Origin: JACQNR01 sp049515175
Lineage (GTDB): Bacteria; Acidobacteriota; Terriglobia; UBA7540
Assembly (NCBI GenBank): GCA_049515175.1
Contig: JBEKUI010000231.1
Coordinates: forward strand, 1-7,595
Length of the DNA stretch: 7,595 nucleotides
Direction: 5' to 3'
Shown here: piece after piece, positions 1-6,508 of the stretch
Layout of the letters: each line of letters opens with the position of its first letter
Numbering within the stretch: position 1 is the first letter of the stretch
Notes under the pieces: generated by a model
Told to the model about the DNA's origin: nothing
The model's database searches: none
The model's input: only the letters and a program-made list of their open reading frames with translations
Program-made: the position numbers and the translations under genes

Positions 1-439
1 CCAAACCACCACGGTTCATACTGCCGACCAAGACCCGCCCATCCAAGAAGCTCGCGCCGGACTGCTTCCGTTCCAGGTGGCTCAGGATCAGCAATTCGTC
101 CAGCTGGTCGCCGGTGACTAGGACGCCATCCAAATCCGTATCGTCCAGGACCCGCCGCGCACGAGCGAGCAACTGATGACGGTTTCCCATGGCCAGCGCG
201 TCTTTGCCGACCTGAGTTACGCCGCGCGCCGGATGGTCCAAAGCCGCCAGGACGAGCTTTCCATCGAGCGTCAACGGAGCGCGTTTTTTTCGCCGGCGGG
301 CTTCCTGCTCAATAACGCCCGGGCGATGAATGCGGACCTCGGTGATTTCATCGAAGAGCCGGGCCGGCAACACTTCTTCAACGACGAACCGGTTGGCTTC
401 GACCCCAGGTGCATGGACAGGTCGTTCGGTTAGACTCAT
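1..439 (-). CDS. Cgl0159-family (beta/alpha)8-fold protein, partial (C-terminus beyond left edge)
   Basis: An open frame starts with ATG at 439 and runs without a stop off the left edge, giving the first 146 residues. I recognise the family by ALDHPARG (residues 66-73), the stretch DGVLVTGDQLDELLIL after residue 103, and GSMNRGGL (139-146). These resemble the TIM-barrel family named after Corynebacterium glutamicum Cgl0159, which sits in the myo-inositol gene cluster of that organism. Its reaction is poorly defined. A DERA/aldolase-like role, possibly replacing IolJ on 2-deoxy-5-keto-gluconate 6-phosphate, is my inference. The start is only two bases after the stop of the IolE-like gene, with GGGAG seven bases before the ATG, so the two are very probably cotranscribed and translationally coupled. 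The first 40 residues match nothing I know. The family call rests on memory of motifs, not a search. Confidence 0.8.
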   Translation of the reverse strand, partial: MSLTERPVHAPGVEANRFVVEEVLPARLFDEITEVRIHRPGVIEQEARRRKKRAPLTLDGKLVLAALDHPARGVTQVGKDALAMGNRHQLLARARRVLDDTDLDGVLVTGDQLDELLILSHLERKQSGASFLDGRVLVGSMNRGGL

Positions 440-441
440 CG

Positions 442-1344
442 TCACACTCCCAGCTTGCGAAGGAACTCTCGGCCGGCGCGCGCGTTGGCAAGGGGTGAGT
501 CGGCGTCCCGCCCGCCCGGCAGCACGTCCATCTCGACAACTGCCCAACCATCAAACTCGAACTGGCGCAGCAGAGCCACGATCCGCGCGAAATCGATCAT
601 GCCTTGTCCCAGGGGCGCGAACACGCCATGGGTCACCGCAGAGTGAAAGTCCAGGCGTTGCCGGCGCGCCTCATCAAGGCGCTGGGCGTGGCAATCCTTC
701 AGATGAACACACCGCACGCGGCGGGCGTAACGATCCAGCACTCCAACCGGGTCGCCGCCCCCATAGGCGCAGTGGCCGGTGTCGAGACACAAGCCGAGGT
801 CTGAGATTGATTCCAGCGAGAGCAGGCGATCGATTTCTTCCGGCGTTTCCACGTGCGTGCCGACGTGATGGTGGAATGCAACCCTCAGCCCCCGCGGAGA
901 ACACAACCCCTCAATGTGCCGGATGGCATCTTCAGCAACTTTCCACTCGGCCTCGCTCCAAGAAAGACGGTTGGCTTCCCCGGGACGGCCCGCTACTGCA
1001 GATCGCGCCGGAGTGATTTCGTCCGAGAGGATGAGGAGATGACAGTCGGCCTGTTGAAGCAAGTTCGCGGTCCGTTCCACATGCGCGAAACCCGCCGGCT
1101 GCGAACCCTTGTCTCCCAGATGCATGGCGACGAACGCCGAGCACAGGGTCAGCCCGCGCCTCACGAGTTCTCGGCGCAGCACGAGCGGGTCGGCAGGAAG
1201 GAACCCGTATGGGCCAAGCTCCGTGCCGCCATACCCCGCTTGGGCGATCTCGTCGAGCACTCGCGAATAGGGATACTCCGACGGCAGATCAATCGATTCC
1301 ATGATGCCCCAGCTGACTGGAGCGCTTGCCGCACGTATTACCAT
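442..1344 (-). CDS. IolE-like sugar phosphate isomerase/epimerase (inosose dehydratase type)
   Basis: This 300-residue protein is about the length of Bacillus IolE and appears intact. It has the AP-endonuclease-2/xylose-isomerase-like TIM-barrel pattern: APVSWGIM at 8-15, FHHHVGTHVE at 157-166, CLDTGHCAYGGGDP at 186-199, VHLKDC at 213-218, GVFAPLGQGMIDF at 240-252, and GWAVVEMD at 266-273. D188, H214 and E271 are likely metal ligands. The HHHVGT and LDTGH...GGDP signatures, and the ending that keeps PLANAR before the last helix, are closest to IolE, which dehydrates 2-keto-myo-inositol (scyllo-inosose) in the cytoplasm using a divalent metal. The ATG at 1344 is supported by GAGGAG six bases upstream. 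An IolG-like gene lies upstream and a Cgl0159-family gene follows, which fits inositol catabolism. A related TIM-barrel epimerase acting on another ketose cannot be excluded, so no gene symbol is given. Confidence 0.9.
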   Translation of the reverse strand: MVIRAASAPVSWGIMESIDLPSEYPYSRVLDEIAQAGYGGTELGPYGFLPADPLVLRRELVRRGLTLCSAFVAMHLGDKGSQPAGFAHVERTANLLQQADCHLLILSDEITPARSAVAGRPGEANRLSWSEAEWKVAEDAIRHIEGLCSPRGLRVAFHHHVGTHVETPEEIDRLLSLESISDLGLCLDTGHCAYGGGDPVGVLDRYARRVRCVHLKDCHAQRLDEARRQRLDFHSAVTHGVFAPLGQGMIDFARIVALLRQFEFDGWAVVEMDVLPGGRDADSPLANARAGREFLRKLGV

Positions 1345-1413
1345 CGATGACTCCTCGTGGGAGAGCGTGTGTTGTTTCGCGAAGGCTTTTCATCATACTC
1401 AAAAACTGCTGTT

Positions 1414-1436
1414 GCGGCTCGAGAAAAGAGAGCCGC
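1414..1436 (-). other. Intercistronic hairpin between permease remnant and IolE-like gene
   Basis: Arms GCGGCTC (1414-1420) and GAGCCGC (1430-1436) are perfect 7-bp complements around a 9-base A-rich loop. They lie in the 137-base gap between the permease stop (1482) and the IolE-like start (1344). On the transcribed minus strand the hairpin is followed by AACAGCAG and then five T residues, so it is not a textbook terminator because the T-run is displaced. It may be a weak terminator or a processing/stability element that sets relative expression in the cluster. The structure is visible in the sequence; the function is inference. Confidence 0.4.
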
Positions 1437-1481
1437 GTGAGGGCGCAGAATGAAGCCCTCAAGGAAGCAGAAGTCGTGCCG

Positions 1482-2110
1482 TTAGGTCTCGCTGAAATCG
1501 ATCATGACGGGCTGGGTCCGAAATCCATGACTTCGGATGGCGCTGTAAAGGAGTCCCGCCAGCAGCCAAATCCCGCCGACAACTTTTGCGGGAGTCTTGA
1601 GGCCCAGCCAGATCCACAAACAGAACACAAAACCCACAAGGGGAATCAGCGCATCCGCGAACCATTGCCTTTTGCGATCCGATCGGCGCAGGACGGTGAA
1701 TTGCCGGAAGGTCGCCACGTTGACTCCGACGTCCATGAATGCGATCTCGAGCTGCGGGAACGTCGAGTAATCTGGCCAGACGCGCTGACCGAGGTACACC
1801 TGCAAACCGCCCGCGACGCCTGTGAACAAACACACCAGCACCGTGGCGAGCATGACGTTGCGCTTGGGATTGACCACATCTTCAGCCAGCGTGGTGACGC
1901 CATCGAAGCCGCGGTCAGCATCATGGCAACCATTGCGATCAGGATGGTGGTGACGAAGTGGCCACGCCAGAGTTGTTGCGCGATGCCGAAGAGGGGAATC
2001 GGCGCGATGGGCATGGTCAGAACGATGCCGTAGAAGATCGGATCCCACAGCGTCAGCACGCGCTTCAAGCGCGGCACTGCGACCGCCGAATTGGTTTCGG
2101 GCTGAGTCAC
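1482..2110 (-). pseudogene. APC-family permease remnant with internal deletions
   Basis: A GTG at 2110 opens a frame whose first 67 residues read as the start of an APC-superfamily permease, with the first membrane segment around LWDPIFYGIVL and PIPLFGIAQQL following. At about 1910 the permease reading shifts frame: the next recognisable piece starts GFDGVTTLAEDVVNPKR, a later conserved loop of the same family, and runs to TAA at 1482. A second discontinuity near 1725 is in frame, where AFMDV (around membrane segment 7) passes directly into GVNVATFRQF and the C-terminal membrane segments. About 209 residues remain of an expected 430 or so. The protein would have too few membrane segments and a frameshift, so I call it a pseudogene. 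It follows the IolG-like gene by 53 bases and was probably the uptake component of the cluster. The substrate is unknown; APC members usually carry amino acids or polyamines. No good ribosome binding site is seen. Confidence 0.8.
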
Positions 2111-2163
2111 TGGAAAAAAACTGCGGCTTCGGAAACCGCCTCGGACTCCCGCGCCGTGAGAGA

Positions 2164-3168
2164 CTAAAGCTTCACGGGGCGCGATTCGCGCACCGACCGC
2201 ACGGCCGCCAGCACCACGGCCACCGCTTGACGGGCGTCGTGACCCGTGACCTTCGGCGAGCCGCCCGCAAGGATCGTGTCCGCGAAGTCCCGCATCTCGT
2301 TCAGATAAGCGTCCGCGAAACGCACCAGGAAATGGTTGACTGCGCCGTGCCGGCTTCCGGACTGGGTCAGGACCTGCAGCGGCTTGTCCCGCAGGCCGCC
2401 GACTTGCAGGGTTCCTTTCGTGCCCACAATCTCCGTGCGAACGTCGTAGCCGTAACGCGCATCCAGGAAAGACTCCACGTTGCCGATGGCGCCGCGCACA
2501 AACCGCAGGTTGACGACGCCCGAATCGAACAGGTTGAGCTTGGCCAGCTCGGGATGTGCCTGCGCTCCGGCGTAGGCGTGGACCTCCGCGACCTCATCGT
2601 TCATCAACCAGCGCGCCAGGTCAAACTCGTGCACGCTGGAATCGTGGAAAAGAGTTCCGTTCCATCCCGACTCAAAATGGACAGGCGGCGAGACCTCCGC
2701 GTCGCGGCCAATGGATTTGAAGATGATCGGCTCCCCGATCTCCCCCGCTTCAATCCGCTTCTTGGCTTCCGCGTAGGCCGGATCGTAGCGGCGCATGAAG
2801 CCGATTTGGAACCGCACCCCTGCCTTCGCGACCGCTTCCAGTGTGACGTCGGCCTCCTCGAGGGTCAGCGCCAGCGGTTTCTCGCAGAGAATGGCTTTCC
2901 CAGCGGCCGCCGCAACTTTCACCCCGTGAGGATGAAACTTGGCGGGGGAAACAATGACCACCGCCTCCACGTCTTTCCGCGCCACCAGGTCTTCAACAGA
3001 CGAATAGCAGTGCTCAACTTCCAACTCGCTGGCCACGGCGCGGGCACGCGCCAAGTCCGGATCGGCCACCGCCACCAATCGCGCCTTGGGAACAAGTCGG
3101 GCCAAGTTTTCAGCGTGGCGCTTTCCCATCTCGCCCACGCCCACCACACCAACTCCCAGTTTGGTCAT
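2164..3168 (-). CDS. Gfo/Idh/MocA-family oxidoreductase, inositol 2-dehydrogenase-like
   Basis: This 334-residue protein appears complete. The N-terminal Rossmann fold carries GVGEMG (residues 10-15) for NAD(P) binding and an acidic ADPD (35-38) at the end of strand two. The catalytic signature EKP is at 96-98, placing the lysine at residue 97 as in Bacillus IolG. The substrate domain has GFMRRYDPAY (123-132), then D176 and H180 in HDSSVHEFD, the usual Asp/His pair. YGYD at 239-242 followed by EIVGTKGTL also fits IolG-type enzymes. The expected reaction is NAD-dependent oxidation of myo-inositol or a related polyol/sugar to the keto form. The ATG at 3168 is preceded by GAGG eight bases upstream. 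Neighbours downstream (IolE-like, Cgl0159-like) strengthen the inositol reading. The family is very broad, so the exact substrate is uncertain. No frameshift is seen, in contrast to the damaged genes on both sides. Confidence 0.9.
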   Translation of the reverse strand: MTKLGVGVVGVGEMGKRHAENLARLVPKARLVAVADPDLARARAVASELEVEHCYSSVEDLVARKDVEAVVIVSPAKFHPHGVKVAAAAGKAILCEKPLALTLEEADVTLEAVAKAGVRFQIGFMRRYDPAYAEAKKRIEAGEIGEPIIFKSIGRDAEVSPPVHFESGWNGTLFHDSSVHEFDLARWLMNDEVAEVHAYAGAQAHPELAKLNLFDSGVVNLRFVRGAIGNVESFLDARYGYDVRTEIVGTKGTLQVGGLRDKPLQVLTQSGSRHGAVNHFLVRFADAYLNEMRDFADTILAGGSPKVTGHDARQAVAVVLAAVRSVRESRPVKL

Positions 3169-3186
3169 CGTCGCAACCTCATTTCC

Positions 3187-3200
3187 GGCCCGGTCGGGCC
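3187..3200. promoter_or_regulatory. Near-perfect palindrome upstream of the IolG-like gene
   Basis: GGCCCGGTCGGGCC has 6-bp inverted arms around a central GT and lies about 20 bases before the start codon at 3168, just upstream of the GAGG ribosome binding site. It could be an operator for the cluster's regulator or simply a GC-rich chance palindrome. No convincing -35/-10 pair was found next to it. Confidence 0.25.
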
Positions 3201-3269
3201 TCCAGGATCTGACAAACCAGTCTCTCCCCCCTCAAGGCATCAGCGTAGCGGAAAGAGACCACCGCGTTA

Positions 3270-3665
3270 TCAACGCAAGGATTCCAATTTCGGCTTTGCG
3301 ACGTCCCGCAGTTTTTGACTCAGCTCGAATTCGCGTTTGAAATCTTCGCTGCGACCCAGCTCTTTGTATACCTTTCCCAGCTGAAAATGGGCCTCGAAGT
3401 TGCTGGGGTCCATTTCTACGGCGCGTTCCAGGAACTCCGCTGCCACATCGAGGTTCCCTTTCTTGAGTGTTACCTTGCCCATGATAACGCAGGGCCCGGT
3501 GAAATGTTGGTTGATCCAGATGGCCTTCTTCAAGGCGTCTTCGGTCAGGTCCCACTTGTCCAGGCGTGTATACGCTTCACCCATCTGCCAATAGGTCAGC
3601 CACATCACGGGGTCCGCATCGATTTCCTTTTTGAATTCATCCAAGGCCAACTCGGTCTCCCCCCG
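3270..3665 (-). pseudogene. TPR-repeat protein, C-terminal fragment (fused to receptor remnant)
   Basis: From about 3665 to the TGA at 3270 the minus strand encodes about 130 residues of tandem tetratricopeptide repeats. Alternating helices are visible in GETELALDEFKKEI, WLTYWQMGEAYTRL, ALKKAIWINQHF, AAEFLERAVEMDP and NFEAHFQLGKVYKELGR, followed by a charged tail ending in KLESLR. TPR repeats mediate protein-protein contacts; the partner is unknown. The fragment starts mid-protein: just upstream the sequence is TonB-receptor code in another frame, and the joint falls near 3662. The piece is readable as the end of a 312-codon frame beginning at 4208, but that frame's N-terminal half mixes antisense and receptor sequence, so I do not regard it as one functional gene. 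The stop lies 101 bases before the IolG-like start. Confidence 0.75.
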
Positions 3666-4100
3666 AGAAGGTAAAGCTCTCCATGGAATCGTTGTCTGAA
3701 AGGCGGTGATCGAGCCGGGCGCCGAGGCGGTCCTCATTGAAGGTGTTCCGGAGATTCGTTTGATAGTTGAGCGTCCCCACAACGTTGGGCGCCGGGTAGT
3801 TGGCCGCCAATCCCTGCGCAACCTTATCCAATGACCCCGACGGCAGCACGTTGTTGACGTAGGGGGCGCCCAGTAGGAACTGCTCTGGATCTTGAACTCT
3901 TGTATCGCGTCGAGGTTGGGCGAGACCGTCAATTTGACGCGCGTAGGCATCTCCGCCGTCTTCATTGTGTTGTCGATGCCGTCTAGCAGGAATACATTGT
4001 TAAATGACCGCGTCCCGCTCAAGCTAACACCTCCCCCCAACGTCGTGGAATCCCGCCCTCCGTAACTGGGAACCGCGCCGGGGACGAGCGCCGCCAGCCA
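3664..4100 (-). pseudogene. Oar-like TonB-dependent receptor, two internal fragments
   Basis: Two pieces of one outer-membrane receptor family lie head to tail. The first (about 4100-3877) reads LAALVPGAV, then FNNVFLLDGIDNT and SPNLDAIQEFKIQSSS, which is the plug domain of carboxypeptidase-regulatory-like TonB-dependent receptors. The second (about 3875-3664), in a different frame, reads LPSGSLDKVAQGLAANYPAPN and then ARLDHRLSDNDS, a barrel region normally well over 100 residues further on. The signal peptide, N-terminal domain, the section between the pieces and nearly all of the beta-barrel are missing. It begins at an abrupt boundary with an oppositely oriented isomerase fragment near 4100 and ends at the TPR fragment near 3662. 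Such receptors of about 1000 residues are abundant in Acidobacteriota, which is my main taxonomic hint. It cannot form a working receptor. Confidence 0.8.
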
Positions 4101-4101
4101 T

Positions 4102-4656
4102 GAGGTCGGCGGAAACATTCTCAATCTCGCCGGAGGCAAGCACCCTCCCGAAGGCAATTCTCCGGAGGAATTCCGCGTCTTCGCGGAAGTGGTGAATGAG
4201 CTGGGCAAGCGCCTGCAGGAAGAATACGGAGTGCGGCTTTGTTACCACCCCGAGGTCGGTTTGATTGGACAAGATCGTGATGAACTCGGCCGCCTCATGG
4301 ACTCGACGCGACCCGAATACTTCTTCCTCTGCCCGGACACCGCCCTTCTCCTGGGCGCCGGCGCCGACTTGCGGGAACTGTTTCGGACTTACGGCTCGCG
4401 CATCATCCATGTCCACTACAAGGACTTCGATTTCAGTTGGCATAATGATGATGTCACCAAGGCAGGGCTCAAAGGCGGTTTCGTCGAACTCGGCGCGGGC
4501 GTCGTCGATTTCCCCGCCCTGACGGAGATCCTGATCTCCAACGGATACAAGGGTTGGCTGATGCTGGAGGTTGATCCTCCGCGCCTGACCCCCCTGGAGA
4601 CGGCCAAAACGAACCAGCGCTACATAACGGAACGCCTCAAGCTGAAGATCAATTAG
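4102..4656 (+). pseudogene. Sugar phosphate isomerase/epimerase, N-terminally truncated
   Basis: The plus strand is open from 4066 to TAG at 4654-4656. Recognisable TIM-barrel isomerase sequence begins at about 4102 with HEVGGNILNLAGGK and continues through YGVRLCYHPEVGLIG, FFLCPDTALLLGAGAD, IIHVHYKDFDF, GAGVVDFPALTEIL and GWLMLEVDPP. The E of HPEVG, D of PDTA, H of VHYKD and E of LEVD are the usual metal-ligand positions of this fold. About the first third of a normal 280-300 residue protein is absent, and the upstream side is receptor code on the other strand. A GTG at 4189 could open a 155-codon frame, but it would start in the middle of the barrel. The protein is a paralogue or functional relative of the IolE-like enzyme at 442-1344, not a copy. 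Function in its present state is unlikely. Confidence 0.8.
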
Positions 4657-4681
4657 GCTGCGATAGACTGCACGATTGAGG

Positions 4682-4704
4682 GGCTCCGCGGCCGCCGCGG
4701 AACC
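4682..4704 (+). terminator. GC-rich hairpin after the isomerase remnant
   Basis: GGCTCCGCGG (4682-4691) and CCGCGGAACC (4695-4704) pair over ten positions with one mismatch and a 3-base loop, 25 bases after the isomerase stop at 4656. No T-run follows on either strand, so factor-independent termination is doubtful. It may still stall polymerase or stabilise the 3' end. Confidence 0.35.
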
Positions 4705-4826
4705 TCCCTCAGCCCGCCAAAATAGACCTCTCCTTCCGCAGACAGCGCCACGCTTGCAGGAACGACTCCGCGGGGACACTCAAACGCTAACAGTAGCTTG
4801 AAACCTTCGGCGGGAATTGCGCGGGA

Positions 4827-4842
4827 TTCAGAACGTTCTGAA
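4827..4842. other. 16-bp perfect palindrome downstream of the tRNA
   Basis: TTCAGAACGTTCTGAA is an exact palindrome located 24 bases beyond the CCA end of tRNA-Val on the chromosomal side. It could be a dimeric regulator site or a site linked to integration. It is not a classic terminator because no T-run follows on the tRNA strand. No known consensus was matched. Confidence 0.35.
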
Positions 4843-4868
4843 ACTTGGCAATTTGTTGAGAAGAATGG

Positions 4869-4943
4869 TAGGCCCGTGGGGACTCGAACCCCAGACCTCT
4901 ACCGTGTCAAGGTAGCGCTCTAACCGGGCTGAGCTACGGGCCT
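4869..4943 (-). tRNA. tRNA-Val (anticodon GAC)
   Basis: The minus strand folds into a full 75-base cloverleaf. The acceptor is AGGCCCG paired with CGGGCCT, the D stem is GCTC/GAGC, the anticodon stem is CTACC/GGTAG with loop TTGACAC, and the T stem is TGGGG/CCCCA with loop TTCGAGT. Anticodon GAC is at plus positions 4906-4908 and reads valine GUC/GUU codons. The discriminator is A, and CCA is encoded at 4866-4868. The 5' end directly abuts the integrase gene, whose TAG stop shares the first two tRNA bases. The tRNA's own upstream promoter must therefore lie within the element. A weak candidate is GCCACA, 17 bases, TATTTT inside the last integrase codons. No duplicate tRNA segment was found elsewhere in the window. 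Confidence 0.97.
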
Positions 4944-6054
4944 AATTAACTGAAAATACAGCACTTAAGCCTACTTGTGGCTGTGGTGTCGCTTCTGGTC
5001 GGGGGCCGATTAGGGGCTGGTTTGGCTTGAATATTACCGGCCTGGTTTTCGGCGCTTCCAACCGCTTCACGGCAGCTACTTTGTCCGCCATGAGTGAATG
5101 CGCGTACCGCGAAGTCATAGTGATTCTAGCATGGCCCAACAGTTTCTGCACAGTCACAAGGTCGGCCCCGCTCCTGACGAGCCTGGAAGCAAAAGTATGC
5201 CGCAGATCATGGAACCTGATGTGAGGAATCTTGGCCAAGCGTACTGCTTTCGCGAAACCCACCTTGTGGTCACGCATCCTGTGCCCAGGATTCCGTGGGC
5301 TGGGAAAAACGAGTTGCGTGCCGCGTTTCCGAGGAAGACGCGAGAGCAGGTCATACACAGTGTCATTCATTGGAATAATCCGTCGCCCTTGCTCGCTCTT
5401 TGCCTCAATCACAAAAATCGTCCGATTGGCGAAATCGACCTGGGACCATTTGAGGCCGAGGATTTCACCCTTTCGCGCTCCTGTGTTCAACGCGAGCACC
5501 ACGATTGGCCGAAGATGCTGTGAGCGAACATTGTTGCAAGCGGAAAGCAACTTCCCTTCCTCATCCTCTCCCAGGGTACGTTCGGGTCGTCCCGGAACGT
5601 GCAGCAGTTTTGACTCTGCAAACGGGTTCGCTTCAAGGAATTTCCAAGCGATAGCCATTCGCAGGATGTGTTTGAGATTCCCCAACTCCCGGTTAATCGT
5701 CGCCGGGCTAACCACCTTGGAACGCTCCACCTTGAATCTCTCAGCATGTTCTGCCGTCAAATCAGAAAGCCGATGTTTCCCCAAATAGGCAATCAAGGTT
5801 GCTATTCTGAAGCGCTCGCTGGCATACCCCCGTTTCTGGGAACTTACTAGTTTCAGGTAGCGTTCAGCCAGCGCTTTGAAAGTCATGTTGCAGGATGGTT
5901 TTGAAAGGCGAAATCGGCCTTGGACAATTTCCCCCAAGCGAGACTTCAGCGCCTTCTTCGCCTGGCCCTTGGAAGGCCCGACCTTCTCCCGAACGCGACG
6001 CGGCCCGATGTAAAAATCAATAAACCAGTTTCCATTCCTCCTGAACATTGCCAT
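4942..6054 (-). CDS. Tyrosine recombinase/integrase
   Basis: This phage-type tyrosine recombinase is about 370 residues. With the upstream ATG at 6063 it is 373 residues, and the numbering here uses that longer form. It has an N-terminal arm-binding/AP2-like region (MFRRNGNWFIDFYIG), a SAM-like core-binding domain at about 60-150, and a catalytic domain at about 160-335. All catalytic residues are present: R197 in TGARKGE, K222 in AKSEQGR, H285 and R288 in HDLRH, H311 in LLGH, and Y320 in SRYAH. A proline-rich tail follows. I prefer ATG 6054 because AAGGGAG lies nine bases upstream; for ATG 6063 the same motif touches the start codon. The gene overlaps or nearly touches the excisionase-like gene and ends in the first two bases of tRNA-Val, so it should catalyse integration at that tRNA. 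It looks intact and capable of activity. Confidence 0.95.
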   Translation of the reverse strand: MAMFRRNGNWFIDFYIGPRRVREKVGPSKGQAKKALKSRLGEIVQGRFRLSKPSCNMTFKALAERYLKLVSSQKRGYASERFRIATLIAYLGKHRLSDLTAEHAERFKVERSKVVSPATINRELGNLKHILRMAIAWKFLEANPFAESKLLHVPGRPERTLGEDEEGKLLSACNNVRSQHLRPIVVLALNTGARKGEILGLKWSQVDFANRTIFVIEAKSEQGRRIIPMNDTVYDLLSRLPRKRGTQLVFPSPRNPGHRMRDHKVGFAKAVRLAKIPHIRFHDLRHTFASRLVRSGADLVTVQKLLGHARITMTSRYAHSLMADKVAAVKRLEAPKTRPVIFKPNQPLIGPRPEATPQPQVGLSAVFSVN

Positions 6055-6059
6055 AGCTG

Positions 6060-6278
6060 TCATCTCCCTTCTTCTGGGTGGACTTTGTTCGCATCAATCA
6101 GTGCATCCAAATCCGCGCGGTCAAATCGCACCGAGCGGCCGAGCTTCACAAACGGGACCTGCCGATAAAAGATGCGCGTGTAAAGCGTGGCAACCGGCAC
6201 AGCTAGGTACGCAGCCGCTTCCTTCACAGTGAACAACCGCCTTTCTCCGCCGAAGCCGCTTTTGGTGCTAGGCGGCAT
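6060..6278 (-). CDS. Excisionase/AlpA-type helix-turn-helix protein
   Basis: This small protein of 72 residues has a winged helix-turn-helix of the MerR-like excisionase family. RLFTVKEAAAYLAVPVATLYTR gives the two helices of the DNA-reading unit, and VPFVKLGRSVRFDRADLDALID gives the wing and last helix typical of the excisionase-family DNA-binding domain. It should bind the element's attachment or promoter DNA, acting as a directionality factor for the recombinase or as an AlpA-like activator of int. Its stop overlaps the possible int start at 6060-6063 (ATGA), so the two are one operon. I start it at ATG 6278, which has GGGAG eight bases upstream, rather than GTG 6293. The N-terminal dozen residues before the domain are unstructured. 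Confidence 0.88.
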   Translation of the reverse strand: MPPSTKSGFGGERRLFTVKEAAAYLAVPVATLYTRIFYRQVPFVKLGRSVRFDRADLDALIDANKVHPEEGR

Positions 6279-6508
6279 CGACCCAACTCCCACAGCTTCC
6301 GTAACTGCACTGCCACACGCAGGAAACCCGAACCTTCCCGTTGATCAGCCACACTTGCCCTACAAGCCATACGGGAAAACCCCTTGGTACCCTGCAAGTA
6401 GCAACCCCCACCCCGCCACGGCAACCGGCCCCCAGCAACGGGCGGGGTAGCCCAAAAACCACCCCCGCCGTGGGCCAAATTTGGCCGCCTGGGGCCTTGG
6501 CAGCAAGC
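6279..6508 (-). other. G-rich leader between ncRNA candidate and excisionase-like gene
   Basis: No convincing gene is seen here. The transcribed minus strand has many runs of four or more G, giving potential G-quadruplexes, and several self-complementary segments: CCCCGCC (6411-6417) with GGCGGGG (6441-6447), and the 14-bp exact palindrome GGCCAAATTTGGCC (6473-6486). Minus-strand open frames cross it but translate to sequence dominated by Gly, Trp, Cys and Pro. This is best read as the untranslated, structured leader of the excisionase-integrase operon, possibly carrying recombinase or regulator sites. The base composition is visible; the role is inference. Confidence 0.45.
6473..6486. promoter_or_regulatory. 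14-bp perfect palindrome in the int operon leader
   Basis: GGCCAAATTTGGCC is an exact palindrome about 195 bases upstream of the excisionase-like start. It is a plausible operator for an element-encoded or host regulator, or a DNA site for the helix-turn-helix protein itself. No known consensus was recognised. Confidence 0.3.

Noticed and set aside
330..1350. Plus-strand open frames across the IolE-like gene
   Set aside because: They are antisense to a gene with intact TIM-barrel motifs and a good ribosome binding site, and their translations are Arg/Pro/Ser-rich, as expected for GC-rich shadow frames.
2227..3318. Long plus-strand open frame of 363 codons
   Set aside because: It is the antisense of the IolG-like dehydrogenase, which has clear family motifs on the minus strand. 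The plus-strand translation shows no recognisable domain.
4024..4779. Minus-strand frame of 251 codons over the isomerase remnant
   Set aside because: Isomerase motifs are clear on the plus strand. The minus frame runs through the terminator-like hairpin and has no family resemblance.
4660..4866. Attachment-site duplicate on the chromosomal side of the tRNA
   Set aside because: No segment matching either end of tRNA-Val was found there or elsewhere in the window. The second attachment site is presumably beyond the right edge.
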